Below are positions 8,296 to 17,505 of a DNA stretch of 64,000 bases, piece after piece. Position 1 is the first letter of the stretch, and each line of letters starts with the position of its first letter. The translations under genes and the position numbers were made by a program. Location of the stretch: the NCBI RefSeq assembly GCF_902459665.1, contig NZ_CABPSL010000022.1, positions 1 through 64,000 of the forward strand. The letters run 5' to 3'. The notes beneath the pieces are model-generated. The model ran no database searches. It saw nothing but the letters and a program-made list of their open reading frames with translations, and was not told where the DNA came from. This DNA is from Pandoraea cepalis. GTDB taxonomy: Bacteria; Pseudomonadota; Gammaproteobacteria; Burkholderiales; Burkholderiaceae.

Positions 8296-8582
8296 AGGGG
8301 CGACGTAGCTCCACGTTTCCAACGCCTCGTCTGGAGGGCTGAGAGAGACAAAGGCGCGTATCGGCGGGAGCCGGCGCCACACATTGGGCGTACAGAGCAA
8401 CCTCGCCCGCCACGGCTCGATGTCGGCGCTCAACGAGGCGAGTGGCTCCAGGTGCATTGGCAGACGGGCCGCTGGCTGACGTCGTGGCGATCGGCGGATA
8501 TGCACTGGGAAGCCCGCCCATGTGTTGGGCTATCATGTTGGCGACGCCTGCGCCCAGGTGGGGCGCGGCAGGATCGCCGTCA
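8296..8582. other. intergenic, possible gene remnant
   Basis: About 290 bp between DUF488 and the uvrB promoter. A minus-strand frame (8239-8505) reads with coding-like composition but matches nothing I recognise and has no clear start. It may be a decayed fragment. Confidence 0.3.
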
Positions 8583-8611
8583 TTTACACCCCAGTTTGGT
8601 ACTGCTATAGG
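8583..8611 (+). promoter_or_regulatory. probable uvrB promoter
   Basis: -35 TTTACA (8583-8588), a 17-bp spacer and an extended -10 TGCTATAGG (TATAGG at 8606-8611), about 60 bp before the uvrB start. I see no LexA-type CTGT-N8-ACAG box here, unlike many chromosomal uvrB promoters. Confidence 0.6.
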
Positions 8612-8670
8612 TCTTCTGAAATAGCCGATACATCAGGACAAATTGAAGTAGCTCAATTAGGAGATATCTA

Positions 8671-10647
8671 ATGTCAACCGGTACGTTCATTCTGCACTCC
8701 AGCTATACGCCGGCGGGGGACCAGCCAGAGGCGATAGCGCGCCTACTGTCGGACATAGAAGAAGGTGCGACACACCAGACGCTGAAAGGTATCACCGGCT
8801 CAGGTAAGACCTTTACGATGGCGAATGTGATTCATCGTCTGAAGCGGCCCACATTGATCTTGGCTCCTAACAAGACGTTGACCGCGCAGCTTTATGGTGA
8901 AATGAAGCACTTCTTTCCCGAGAATGCTGTCGAGTACTTCGTTTCCTACTACGATTATTTTCAGCCCGAGATCTATATGCCGGGCACCGATCGTTTCATT
9001 CCAAAGGACTCGGCCATCAACGACCACCTTGAGCGCCTACGCCTGTCCACGACCAAATCCTTGATTGAGCGCCGCGATGTGATCGTCGTCGCTTCGGTGT
9101 CTTCAATCTACGGCCTGGGTGACCCGGATGCGTACCGAGCGTTACAGATCGCTCTGTCCCCTGGCGTCAAAATAAACCAGAGAGAGCTGATTCGTCGCTT
9201 GGCTCTGCTGCAATATGATCGCACTGAGCGCACTCTCAAACGTGCAACGTTTCGGGTGCAAGGTGATGTGATCGATATCTTTCCTGCTGATTCCGAGCAT
9301 AGGGCAGTTCGGGTGGAACTGCTGGATGACTCTGTTGCGTCTGTTCAATGGCTAGACCCTGTTACAGGTAAAACGCTGGGGGCAATTGACCATTACTTGG
9401 TTTCGCCAAAGACGCTTTTTGCACCGCCCACGAATAAAATAGATTCCGCGTCCAAGAAGATACTCGCTGATATGGAAGAGCGGGTTGCCGAGCTTAACAG
9501 AAATAATCGCTTGGTCGAGGCAAACAGGCTGTACGAGCGGATCACGCATGACGTGGAGATGATGCGCGAGGTAGGCTATTGTTCGGGGATGGAGAATTAT
9601 TCCTGCTACTTCAGCGACCGGGACCCGGCCTCGCCTCCGATCACATTGCTGGATTACCTGCCGAAAGATGGGCTTCTGTTCGTCGATGAATCCCACGTCA
9701 TGGTGCCACAGATATCCGCAATGTACCGGGGGGATCAGGCGCGCAAGGAGACGTTGATAGATTACGGGTTCCGCTTGCCTTCGTCTAAGAACAATCGCCC
9801 GTTGAACTTTGGTGAATTCGAGAAGGTCAAGCCACAGACCATCTTCGTTTCCGCGACGCCGGGTGACTACGAGTTGAAGGTGTCGAAAGACAGGGTTGTC
9901 GAACAGGTTATCAGGCCGACGGGACTGCTTGATCCCGAGGTTGAGGTGCGCAAATCGGATGGGTACATAGATGATCTGCTTGCTGAAATATCGAAGTGCG
10001 TGAAGAAGAAAAATCGCGTGCTCGTGACCACGCTGACGAAGGTCAGTGCAGAAGAGCTAACGGATTTCTTGACGGACCATGGGATTCGAGCGCGCTACAT
10101 GCATTCGGACATAAAAGCGGAGGATCGTGTTGAGATCATCAATGGCCTGCGCGCAGGAGAGTTCGATGTTTTGATTGGGATTAGCCTTTTGCGCGAAGGG
10201 CTGGATATTCCCGAGGCATCATTGGTTGCTATTCTCGATGCGGATCGGGCAGGCTTCCTGCGGTCGGCCCAGGCACTCATTCAGATGATAGGTCGAGTTG
10301 CTCGGAATGAAAACGGAAAGGCGATCTTGTACGCCGACGTGACGACTCCGGCGATGAAACAGGCGATCGATGAGACAAATAGGCGCAGGCAGCTTCAAAT
10401 TGCCTTTAACGAAGAAAATGGAATTTCTCCGGTCTCCTCTGTGCGAAAACTAGCAGGAGAAGAGACGAGTACGGAGGAGCCCACAGTTCATACCGAGGCT
10501 TTTTGCGAGAATTTGTCCGACCTTTGCGACCAAATTACTGCCAAGGAGCAACAGTTGCTCGAATTTACTGATACTGGCGACGAGCAGCGCGTGGAAGATA
10601 TCCGTCATCAGTTGGATGGGTTGTACCGGCAATTTATTTATATCTAA
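8671..10647 (+). CDS. uvrB: excinuclease ABC subunit UvrB (mobile paralogue)
   Basis: UvrB is the damage-verifying helicase-like subunit of bacterial nucleotide excision repair. At 658 aa it is close to the usual 670. Walker A is GITGSGKT (40-47), the damage-probing beta-hairpin spans about 93-117 ([12 protein letters not shown]), the Walker B region DESH is at 339-342, and the UvrC-binding UVR motif is at the C-terminus (about 615-655). The hairpin differs from the E. coli type (IYMPGTDRF instead of YVPSSDTF). The start has TTAGGAG upstream. It stands alone, with its own promoter, in mobile cargo, so it is probably a second copy beside the host chromosomal uvrB. A UvrA of different class lies 12 kb away. 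Confidence 0.96.
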   Translation: MSTGTFILHSSYTPAGDQPEAIARLLSDIEEGATHQTLKGITGSGKTFTMANVIHRLKRPTLILAPNKTLTAQLYGEMKHFFPENAVEYFVSYYDYFQPEIYMPGTDRFIPKDSAINDHLERLRLSTTKSLIERRDVIVVASVSSIYGLGDPDAYRALQIALSPGVKINQRELIRRLALLQYDRTERTLKRATFRVQGDVIDIFPADSEHRAVRVELLDDSVASVQWLDPVTGKTLGAIDHYLVSPKTLFAPPTNKIDSASKKILADMEERVAELNRNNRLVEANRLYERITHDVEMMREVGYCSGMENYSCYFSDRDPASPPITLLDYLPKDGLLFVDESHVMVPQISAMYRGDQARKETLIDYGFRLPSSKNNRPLNFGEFEKVKPQTIFVSATPGDYELKVSKDRVVEQVIRPTGLLDPEVEVRKSDGYIDDLLAEISKCVKKKNRVLVTTLTKVSAEELTDFLTDHGIRARYMHSDIKAEDRVEIINGLRAGEFDVLIGISLLREGLDIPEASLVAILDADRAGFLRSAQALIQMIGRVARNENGKAILYADVTTPAMKQAIDETNRRRQLQIAFNEENGISPVSSVRKLAGEETSTEEPTVHTEAFCENLSDLCDQITAKEQQLLEFTDTGDEQRVEDIRHQLDGLYRQFIYI

Positions 10648-10796
10648 TCGTTCGCCGGCATTGGATTGCATGGCCGACCGATCTGCACTTGGCGCAAGGG
10701 GCAGACGGTCGGCTCATCATTCAAACGGAGGGGTGAACCGCCGAGGCTCAGTGCCCCGCTTTCCAAGGCAGGTGTCCTACAGCGTCTTGCGGCGTG

Positions 10797-11702
10797 TCAG
10801 CGCAAAGCTGGCAACGATCCAACGGCGACCAGCATTTCATCAAATACCGCTCGAACCCTTCCCGGAATGGGGCCACGCTGAGGCCGATAGACGTACAACC
10901 CCCATGCCGGAGGTTCTTCGGTCTCCAGCACTCGCACGAGCTTCCCGCTGGCAATGTAGGGGGCAGCCATGTAGTCCGCCAGTTGCGCGAACGCGATTCC
11001 GGCCAACGCTGCCCCCATTTCCATGTCGGCGTTGTCGGCGACGAGGGTGGGAGCGGTGGGTGTCCACTGGCGTCCCGCCTTGAAGTGCCAAGGCCAGGGG
11101 CGGCCGGTATTGATATCCAAGGCCACGGTGACCGGCAGGCTGCTTAGCGCATCGATGTTTTCAGGTACACCCACTTTCTTGATCAGGCGCGGAGCGGCAA
11201 CGATTGGGAGTCTCATGTCGGCCGCCTTGCGCGCGACGAAGCGGCTATCGCGCATGAATCCGACCCTGATCCCAACGTCAATCCCTTCGTCAACCGTGTT
11301 GCTGATGCGATCGGACAGGCGCACATCCAGAGTGATACCAGGATGACGCGCGGCCACGCGTTCCAGTGCAGGCAGCACCGCTCTGGTGCCCAAACTGTGC
11401 GGTGCGGTGATGCGAACCGTGCCGGACAGGGATGCCTGCTGGTCGGACCCAGGCGTCCGCCATAGATCCTCGAACCGCTCCAATGCCGGGCGCACCTGGT
11501 CTAACAGCCCTTCGCCGAAGGCGGTGATGCGCACCTGGCGTGTGCTTCGATGAAACAACACCTCGCCGTAGTGTTGCTCCAGTTGCTGGATGGCACGGGT
11601 GACACCTTGCGGAGAAGTCCCCAGCCGGACGGCCGCATCGCGAAAACTGCTGCTTTCGGCCGCCACCCGAAAGATGCGCAGTAGTTCCATTTCCTTGTTC
11701 AT
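10797..11702 (-). CDS. LysR-family regulator of the adjacent SnoaL operon
   Basis: 301 aa from the ATG at 11702, with GAGGTG 6 nt upstream; the GTG at 11711 lacks a site. The N-terminal HTH reads FRDAAVRLGTSPQGVTRAIQQLEQ. The substrate-binding domain (from about 90, GTVRITAPHSLGTR) has the CrgA/DmlR-like pattern LDVRLSDRISNTVDEGIDVGIRVG. It is divergent from the SnoaL-GNAT-nitrilase operon with a palindrome between them, the standard layout for a LysR regulator and its target. The inducer is unknown. Confidence 0.92.
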   Translation of the reverse strand: MNKEMELLRIFRVAAESSSFRDAAVRLGTSPQGVTRAIQQLEQHYGEVLFHRSTRQVRITAFGEGLLDQVRPALERFEDLWRTPGSDQQASLSGTVRITAPHSLGTRAVLPALERVAARHPGITLDVRLSDRISNTVDEGIDVGIRVGFMRDSRFVARKAADMRLPIVAAPRLIKKVGVPENIDALSSLPVTVALDINTGRPWPWHFKAGRQWTPTAPTLVADNADMEMGAALAGIAFAQLADYMAAPYIASGKLVRVLETEEPPAWGLYVYRPQRGPIPGRVRAVFDEMLVAVGSLPALR

Positions 11703-11741
11703 GACGAACACCTCATGGCCAGTTTCGCTGCTCGTTAATTG

Positions 11742-11756
11742 TTCCAGATAGTGGAA
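11742..11756. promoter_or_regulatory. LysR-type operator palindrome
   Basis: TTCCA-GATAG-TGGAA, a perfect 5-bp inverted repeat with T-N-A geometry, lies between the divergent LysR gene (start 11702) and the SnoaL-like gene (start 11857). A nearby TTATAAAA (11757-11764) may be part of a promoter. Binding by the adjacent LysR protein is inferred. Confidence 0.55.
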
Positions 11757-11856
11757 TTATAAAATCGCAACAATTCCATATACAAGGGAGGCGCGGTTGC
11801 CCAAACTGGCAACACCCCCGAATGCTCCGCGCCTAACAACCCAACAAGGAACGCGA

Positions 11857-12264
11857 ATGAACGCTGCGACTCTCATCACCGCCTACTACGACGCCTTCAA
11901 CCGCGGCGATCGCGAGGCCATGCTGTCCATGTTGACCGATGACGTTGCGCACGACTTGAACCAAGGCGCTCGTGAGGTCGGTCGCGAAGCCTTCCGCGCC
12001 TTCCTGCGGCGCATGGATCGCTGCTATGGCGAGCAACTGCGCGGCATCGTGGTGATGGTCAGCGCCGACGGCCTGCGCGCAGGCGCGGAGTATGTGGTGC
12101 ATGGCGAATACAAAGTGACGGACGACGGACTGCCGGAAGCACAGGGCCAGCGCTACGTGCTGCCGGGTGGCGCGTTCTTCGACATCCGCGATGGCAAGAT
12201 CGCTCGTGTCACCAACTACTACAACCTCGGCGACTGGATCGCACAGGTCGGAGGGGATGCCTGA
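11857..12264 (+). CDS. SnoaL-like / NTF2-fold small protein
   Basis: 135 aa from the ATG at 11857, preceded by AAGGA; an upstream in-frame ATG at 11797 has no site. The pattern ITAYYDAFNRGDREAMLSML, a central HGEYKV strand and an end with GKIARVTNYYN place it in the SnoaL/ketosteroid-isomerase-like NTF2 fold. Such proteins are isomerases, hydrolases or ligand-binding helpers, and the substrate cannot be read from sequence. It is first in a tight three-gene operon: its stop is next to the GNAT start, and GNAT overlaps the hydrolase. A joint pathway on a small nitrogen-containing molecule is plausible. Confidence 0.85.
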   Translation: MNAATLITAYYDAFNRGDREAMLSMLTDDVAHDLNQGAREVGREAFRAFLRRMDRCYGEQLRGIVVMVSADGLRAGAEYVVHGEYKVTDDGLPEAQGQRYVLPGGAFFDIRDGKIARVTNYYNLGDWIAQVGGDA

Positions 12265-12265
12265 A

Positions 12266-12874
12266 ATGACCAGCGACGTGCAGGTGCTGGTTCGTCGTGG
12301 ATCGGACATTGCCGAATGGTTCGACACCGTGGCACATCTGCGGGCGAAGGTCTTCCGCAGCTTTCCATACCTGTACGAGGGCGACATCGAATACGAGAAG
12401 CACTACCTTTCCATGTACGCTCGTTCGGCAGACAGCCTGCTGGTGCTCGCGCTCGCTGATGACCTGGTCGTGGGTGCGTCCACGGGGTTGCCTCTCGGCG
12501 ATGCAGAGCCGGCCTTCCAGGTGCCGTTCGCCGATCGAGGAGTCCCGATGGAGGCAGTGTTTTACTGCGGCGAATCAGTCCTGCTCCCGGCCTTCCGGGG
12601 GCTTGGCCTGGGCCACCGCTTCTTTGACGAACGCGAAGCGCATGCTCGTTCGTTGGGCGGCATGCAGTGGACATCGTTTGCGTCGGTGGATCGAGCAGAC
12701 GACGATCCTCGGCGTCCTTCCAACTACCGCAGTAATGATCCCTTCTGGACCCGTCGTGGCTACGTGCGGCAGTCGGACATGAAGGTTACGCTGCCCTGGA
12801 AGCAGGTGGGTGAGCCAAGCGAAACCGAGCAGACGCTCACGATGTGGCTGCACTCCCTGGAGAACGCGAAATGA
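12266..12874 (+). CDS. GNAT family acetyltransferase
   Basis: 202 aa. The acetyl-CoA-binding motif is RGLGLGHRFF (Q/R-x-x-G-x-G type), preceded by the beta-strand VFYCGESVLL and followed by EREAHARSLGG. The start at 12266 has GAGG about 11 nt upstream; an ATG at 12257 inside the SnoaL stop region is an alternative. It overlaps the downstream nitrilase-superfamily gene by 4 nt (ATGA), so the two are translationally coupled. GNAT and carbon-nitrogen hydrolase pairs or fusions are known in several bacteria, but the acceptor substrate is not established here. Confidence 0.88.
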   Translation: MTSDVQVLVRRGSDIAEWFDTVAHLRAKVFRSFPYLYEGDIEYEKHYLSMYARSADSLLVLALADDLVVGASTGLPLGDAEPAFQVPFADRGVPMEAVFYCGESVLLPAFRGLGLGHRFFDEREAHARSLGGMQWTSFASVDRADDDPRRPSNYRSNDPFWTRRGYVRQSDMKVTLPWKQVGEPSETEQTLTMWLHSLENAK

Positions 12875-13761
12875 AAGTGGCAGTTGCGAAATACGCAGTG
12901 GGCCAGCCCACGGACTTCGAGGCATTTGCTGCGCGGCAGCGACTGGTTCTGGAGGAGGCGCGTCGTGGCGGGGCGGAACTGGCCGTGTTGCCCGAGTATC
13001 TATCCCTCGAACTGGCTGCAACGTGCGAGCCGAGCATTCGCCATGATTTCAACGCCTCTCTGGCCGCGCTGCAGGCCTTGCAGTCTCCGTGGCTGGCACT
13101 GTATGCCGACTTGTCGCGCGAGTTATGCATGACCATTCAGGCCGGTACGTTTTTGACCCAGGTTGGACTGAACCGCTATCGCAACCGGGCTTGGTGGTTT
13201 GCGCCTGACGGTACACGCGACTACCAGGACAAATTGCAGTTAACGGGGTTCGAGAAAGACACCGGCGTCATCGAGGGTGGCGACGAACTCAAGGTGTTCG
13301 ATCTGAAAGGCGTGCGTGCCGGCATCGCTGTCTGCTACGACAGTGAGTTTCCATTGCCCGTGCGAGCCCAGCGAGAGGCGGGGGCGCGCCTGCTGCTGGT
13401 CCCGAGCTGTACCGACACCCGAGCAGGTGCAACCCGGGTCCGTGTGGGCTGCATGGCGCGGGCACTGGAGAACCGAATGTTCATCGCGCAGGCCGTGACG
13501 ACTGGAACTGCCGACTGGAGTCCGGCGCTGGACACGAACACTGGCGAGGCCACGATCTACGCACCAATGGATCGTGGATTCCCGGAGGATGGCATTCTCG
13601 CGACGACTTGCGGCACGCAGACATGGGCGATCGCTGATCTTGACGTAGATGCGCTCGAACGAAACCAAGAACAGGCCCAGGTTGCAGTCGATCGCGACTG
13701 GGACGGTCAGATGTTGCCTGCACTGCGGAATGCTCGGTACTCGGGTCGTAAGGTCGCCTAG
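12871..13761 (+). CDS. carbon-nitrogen hydrolase (nitrilase superfamily)
   Basis: 296 aa from the ATG at 12871, which overlaps the GNAT stop. The catalytic Glu-Lys-Cys triad is visible: E42 (LPEYLSLE), K121 (YQDKLQLT) and C155 (AVCYDSEFP). This identifies an amidase or nitrilase-type enzyme cleaving a C-N bond. Members paired with GNAT enzymes are often annotated as generic carbon-nitrogen hydrolases. It ends the SnoaL-GNAT-hydrolase operon controlled by the divergent LysR gene. Substrate unknown. Confidence 0.92.
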   Translation: MKVAVAKYAVGQPTDFEAFAARQRLVLEEARRGGAELAVLPEYLSLELAATCEPSIRHDFNASLAALQALQSPWLALYADLSRELCMTIQAGTFLTQVGLNRYRNRAWWFAPDGTRDYQDKLQLTGFEKDTGVIEGGDELKVFDLKGVRAGIAVCYDSEFPLPVRAQREAGARLLLVPSCTDTRAGATRVRVGCMARALENRMFIAQAVTTGTADWSPALDTNTGEATIYAPMDRGFPEDGILATTCGTQTWAIADLDVDALERNQEQAQVAVDRDWDGQMLPALRNARYSGRKVA

Positions 13762-13814
13762 CCGGGGTCATCTTGATAGCTTCAGCTCGATGAATCCGTG
13801 TACATAGGCCATGT

Positions 13815-13868
13815 CTATCTGCACATAGATTTTTCCAGTTTGACCAGTTTTGAACTTGCCCCGATGCT
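13815..13868 (+). promoter_or_regulatory. second copy of the fdhA-type LysR promoter module
   Basis: CTATCTGCACATAG (13815-13828), -35 TTGACC (13840-13845), a 17-bp spacer and -10 GATGCT (13863-13868). The element order, spacing and most intervening bases match the fdhA promoter read toward its gene. Here the next gene downstream is frmR at 14044, about 175 bp away. Confidence 0.7.
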
Positions 13869-13987
13869 GTCGATACATGCAAAAAATATTCATTGATTTG
13901 AATGTTTTGCGCTTCTTGGGAACAAATCTGTACTAGCCTGTAAGAGTGCTCGAAGAGCACAGAATTTGTGGCGAAGTTCGGCCGCAT

Positions 13988-14012
13988 ATACTATGGGGGA
14001 GTATTGTATAAT
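13988..14012 (+). promoter_or_regulatory. FrmR operator and promoter -10
   Basis: ATACT (13988-13992) and AGTAT (14000-14004) flank a G-tract (GGGGG, 13995-13999). This is the AT-rich inverted repeat around a G-run expected for FrmR/RcnR-type regulators. A consensus -10 TATAAT follows at 14007-14012, so bound repressor would cover the promoter. An upstream -35 is weak. Confidence 0.75.
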
Positions 14013-14043
14013 GCGGCGATGTACCCAAGTAGAGAGGTGTTCG

Positions 14044-14319
14044 ATGCCACACAGCCCGGAAGAAAAGAAGCAAGCACTGACGCGCATCAGGCGCATCAAA
14101 GGTCAGGTAGCGACTCTTGAGCAAGCGCTTGATGCAGGTGCGGAATGTCCTGCAATTCTTCAGCAGCTTGCGGCCGTTCGTGGGGCAGTCAACGGATTGA
14201 TGGCAACCGTTCTGGAGAGCTATCTGCGGGAAGAGTTTCCCAGTAGCGAAATCAGGAGCGATTCGCAGAACAAGTCCATTGACGAGACCATCTCTATCGT
14301 CCGCTCCTATCTGCGGTAG
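14044..14319 (+). CDS. frmR: formaldehyde-responsive repressor FrmR (CsoR/RcnR family)
   Basis: 91 aa from the ATG at 14044 with GAGAGGTG upstream; earlier in-frame starts would break the conserved MP start. The all-alpha fold runs through EEKKQALTRIRRIKGQV, AECPAILQQLAAVRGAVNGLM and ETISIVRSYLR. Formaldehyde sensing in this family uses Pro2 and Cys35, both present. The position equivalent to His60 of E. coli FrmR is Tyr (LESYLREE), a deviation within the sensor site. A matching operator sits over the promoter, and the formaldehyde genes adhC to fghA follow, so FrmR should repress the operon until formaldehyde appears. Confidence 0.95.
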   Translation: MPHSPEEKKQALTRIRRIKGQVATLEQALDAGAECPAILQQLAAVRGAVNGLMATVLESYLREEFPSSEIRSDSQNKSIDETISIVRSYLR

Positions 14320-14320
14320 A

Positions 14321-14347
14321 GGCACCAGGGTGCCCTCGGTGAGGGCA
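14321..14347 (+). promoter_or_regulatory. overlapping hairpins between frmR and adhC
   Basis: GGCACC-AG-GGTGCC (14321-14334) and TGCCCTC-GGT-GAGGGCA (14331-14347) share bases and so cannot form together. The second is followed by a short AT-rich run without a strong T tract. This could modulate read-through or stabilise the downstream mRNA; the function is inferred. Confidence 0.4.
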
Positions 14348-14354
14348 AATTTAG

Positions 14355-15488
<1,134 letters not shown>

Positions 15489-15531
15489 TCACCCACTATC
15501 CATTCAACACCAACCACCAAGGAAATTAACC

Positions 15532-15930
15532 ATGTCCAATCCTGTCATTTCCGGCGACGGTATCTTCTCGCACGTCTTCGTCGGCGCCGCCGACCTCCAG
15601 AAGTCGACCGCGTTCTATGACGCCGCTCTGGGTGCTCTCGGCATCAAGAACCTCGGTCCTTTCGGCAACGGATGGGTGCTTTTCGGTCGCGAAAAGCCGG
15701 CTTTCATCATCGCTCGTCCGGGCAATGGTGAAGCGCCTTCCGGCAACGGCGTGACGGTCGGCTTTGCGGCCGCCACTCCCGCCGAAGTGGACGCCTTCCA
15801 CGCCGCCGGCCTTGCCGCAGGCGGCACCGACGAGGGCCAGCCCGGCCCGCGTGGCCACCTGCCGGGTGCCTATGCGGCCTACCTGCGTGATCCGGCGGGC
15901 AACAAGGTTTGCGCGTACACCTTCGTCTGA
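15532..15930 (+). CDS. VOC family (glyoxalase-like) protein
   Basis: 132 aa. The vicinal oxygen chelate fold is recognised from FSHVFVGAADLQKSTAFYDAAL, PAFIIARPGNGEAP, FAAATPAEVDAFHAAGLAAGG and YAAYLRDPAGNKVCAYTFV. VOC proteins are common in beta- and gammaproteobacterial adhC-fghA operons. A role in handling glutathione adducts or another aldehyde is plausible but unproven. It lies 43 nt after adhC with AAGGAAA upstream, and a long hairpin at 16032-16066 separates it from the DUF3422 gene. Confidence 0.9.
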   Translation: MSNPVISGDGIFSHVFVGAADLQKSTAFYDAALGALGIKNLGPFGNGWVLFGREKPAFIIARPGNGEAPSGNGVTVGFAAATPAEVDAFHAAGLAAGGTDEGQPGPRGHLPGAYAAYLRDPAGNKVCAYTFV

Positions 15931-16031
15931 AAGCCAGGAAGCTGAGGGCGTTCTGAAAAGGCCAGCACAAGCCTCTACACGGCGAGCCTATTGGACGGAC
16001 CGTGTAGAGCGGTGCCCGCTCATGAAGATCG

Positions 16032-16066
16032 GCCCGCAGCCATGTGCGAAACGCATGGCTGCGGGC
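16032..16066 (+). terminator. strong hairpin after the VOC gene
   Basis: GCCCGCAGCCATG and CATGGCTGCGGGC form a perfect 13-bp stem with a 9-nt loop, followed by ATTTGCTTTG, a weak T-rich tail. It is a likely partial terminator or mRNA-stabilising structure within the formaldehyde cluster. Confidence 0.6.
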
Positions 16067-16112
16067 ATTTGCTTTGAAGCGTGTTTTTCAACCAATGAGA
16101 AATGAGGTCGTT

Positions 16113-17447
16113 ATGCAAGAGCCGGCCAACATCAATACGACGACCGTACAACCCGCCCCGACCGCCACCGTGTACGGCATGCCGGCCTATGCCGATCGTG
16201 CTGCGGCCGTGGGTGAAGTGCATGCGCGCCCGCATCTGTTGATTCAGGCCCCCCGCAGCATATTGCAGCTCGCTTTCATTACCGAAGGCGATCAGGCCAG
16301 GGATCAGATGGCGATGAGTGAGTTGTCTCATCGCTTCGGCGTTGCCGAACCCGACCATGCTACGCCGCTTCACGGCGTGACATGGGATGAAGGAGACCTG
16401 CACTGCGAAAAGCACACCGAGTTCTCGACGTATCTATGGTGCGCTTCGCTGGATTCCGAGACGGGAGAGCCGTGCGGCGAAAATCCGTTCAAGCATGGAT
16501 TTGTTCCTCCCGGCCCGGTCGTATCCGGCATCCGTTTGAGACTTCTTCCGTGGACGCCGGAAACGGAGAAGGAGGTCGATCGCTTCGATCCTGCCAGCCT
16601 GTGCTACTCGCTGGTGGAGAACGGCTCTGCCGCCATCCTGACCGACTTTCGACAGGATGAGGATGGCCTGACGCAGATGCTCGTCCTGGCCCGCGATTTG
16701 ACCCCGGCGCGGGCGGGTGCGCTGGCTCAACGTCTGCTGGAGATCGAGACTTACCGCACCTTGGCGTTGCTGTCCTTGCCGTTGACGCGGTCGATGACGT
16801 CGGAGCTGCGGCGCATGGAGTCGCGCCTTGCGGCGATCACCGACGAGATGTGTACGAGCTTGGTGGAACGGCGCGACAGCGACGTGCTGCTGTCCGAATT
16901 GACCGCCCTGGCTGCCGAGCTGGAAGCTGGCGTTGCGGCGAATCTCTATCGCTTCGGCGCCAGCCGTGCCTACTACGAGATCGTCGAGGAAAGGCTGGCA
17001 GCGCTTTCGGAAGAAGCCGTATCCGGGTACTTCACCTGGGCGGATTTCCTGCAGCGTCGCATCGCTCCCGCCATGCGGACATGCCAATCCGTAAAGGAGC
17101 GCCAGACCAAGCTCTCCGACAAGCTGACCCGGGCCATCGCGTTGCTGCGTTCCTGGATCGACGTCGAGCTTGAACGCCAGAACCGCGATCTGCTTGCGTC
17201 GATGAACAACCGGGCCAAGATGCAATTGCGCCTTCAGCAAACCGTCGAAGGCCTGTCGGTCGCGGCAATTTCTTATTACGTCGTGAGTCTTCTCGGCTAT
17301 TTACTCAAGGGCATTCCGATGGTTCACGACAGCGTGGCGCCGGTGATGGCGGTTCTGGTGCCTGCGGTGATGCTGACGATCTGGTGGATCGTGCGCAGGA
17401 TCAGACACGCCCACGGTGACACGGCAGCGGAAGAGAAATCTTCCTGA
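16113..17447 (+). CDS. DUF3422 membrane-anchored protein
   Basis: 444 aa from the ATG at 16113 with GAGG upstream; GTG 16044 and ATG 16095 are alternatives without sites. It begins VYGMPAYADRAAAVGEVHARPH, the hallmark of DUF3422, has a long helical middle (LRRMESRLAAITDEM onward, coiled-coil-like), and ends with two hydrophobic segments (about residues 385-405 and 412-432) that should anchor it in the inner membrane, followed by a short basic tail. The function is unknown. Genes of this family recur beside adhC and fghA, which implies a role in aldehyde stress or coupling to respiration. Confidence 0.9.
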   Translation: MQEPANINTTTVQPAPTATVYGMPAYADRAAAVGEVHARPHLLIQAPRSILQLAFITEGDQARDQMAMSELSHRFGVAEPDHATPLHGVTWDEGDLHCEKHTEFSTYLWCASLDSETGEPCGENPFKHGFVPPGPVVSGIRLRLLPWTPETEKEVDRFDPASLCYSLVENGSAAILTDFRQDEDGLTQMLVLARDLTPARAGALAQRLLEIETYRTLALLSLPLTRSMTSELRRMESRLAAITDEMCTSLVERRDSDVLLSELTALAAELEAGVAANLYRFGASRAYYEIVEERLAALSEEAVSGYFTWADFLQRRIAPAMRTCQSVKERQTKLSDKLTRAIALLRSWIDVELERQNRDLLASMNNRAKMQLRLQQTVEGLSVAAISYYVVSLLGYLLKGIPMVHDSVAPVMAVLVPAVMLTIWWIVRRIRHAHGDTAAEEKSS

Positions 17448-17505
17448 AGAGCTGCCGTCCTGGTGCGCGAGAGCTGCGCCGTTCCTTTGAACATAGGAGA
17501 ACACC

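Noticed and set aside
8296-8582. Small gene upstream of uvrB on either strand
   Set aside because: Frames are coding-like in part but lack starts and recognisable homology.
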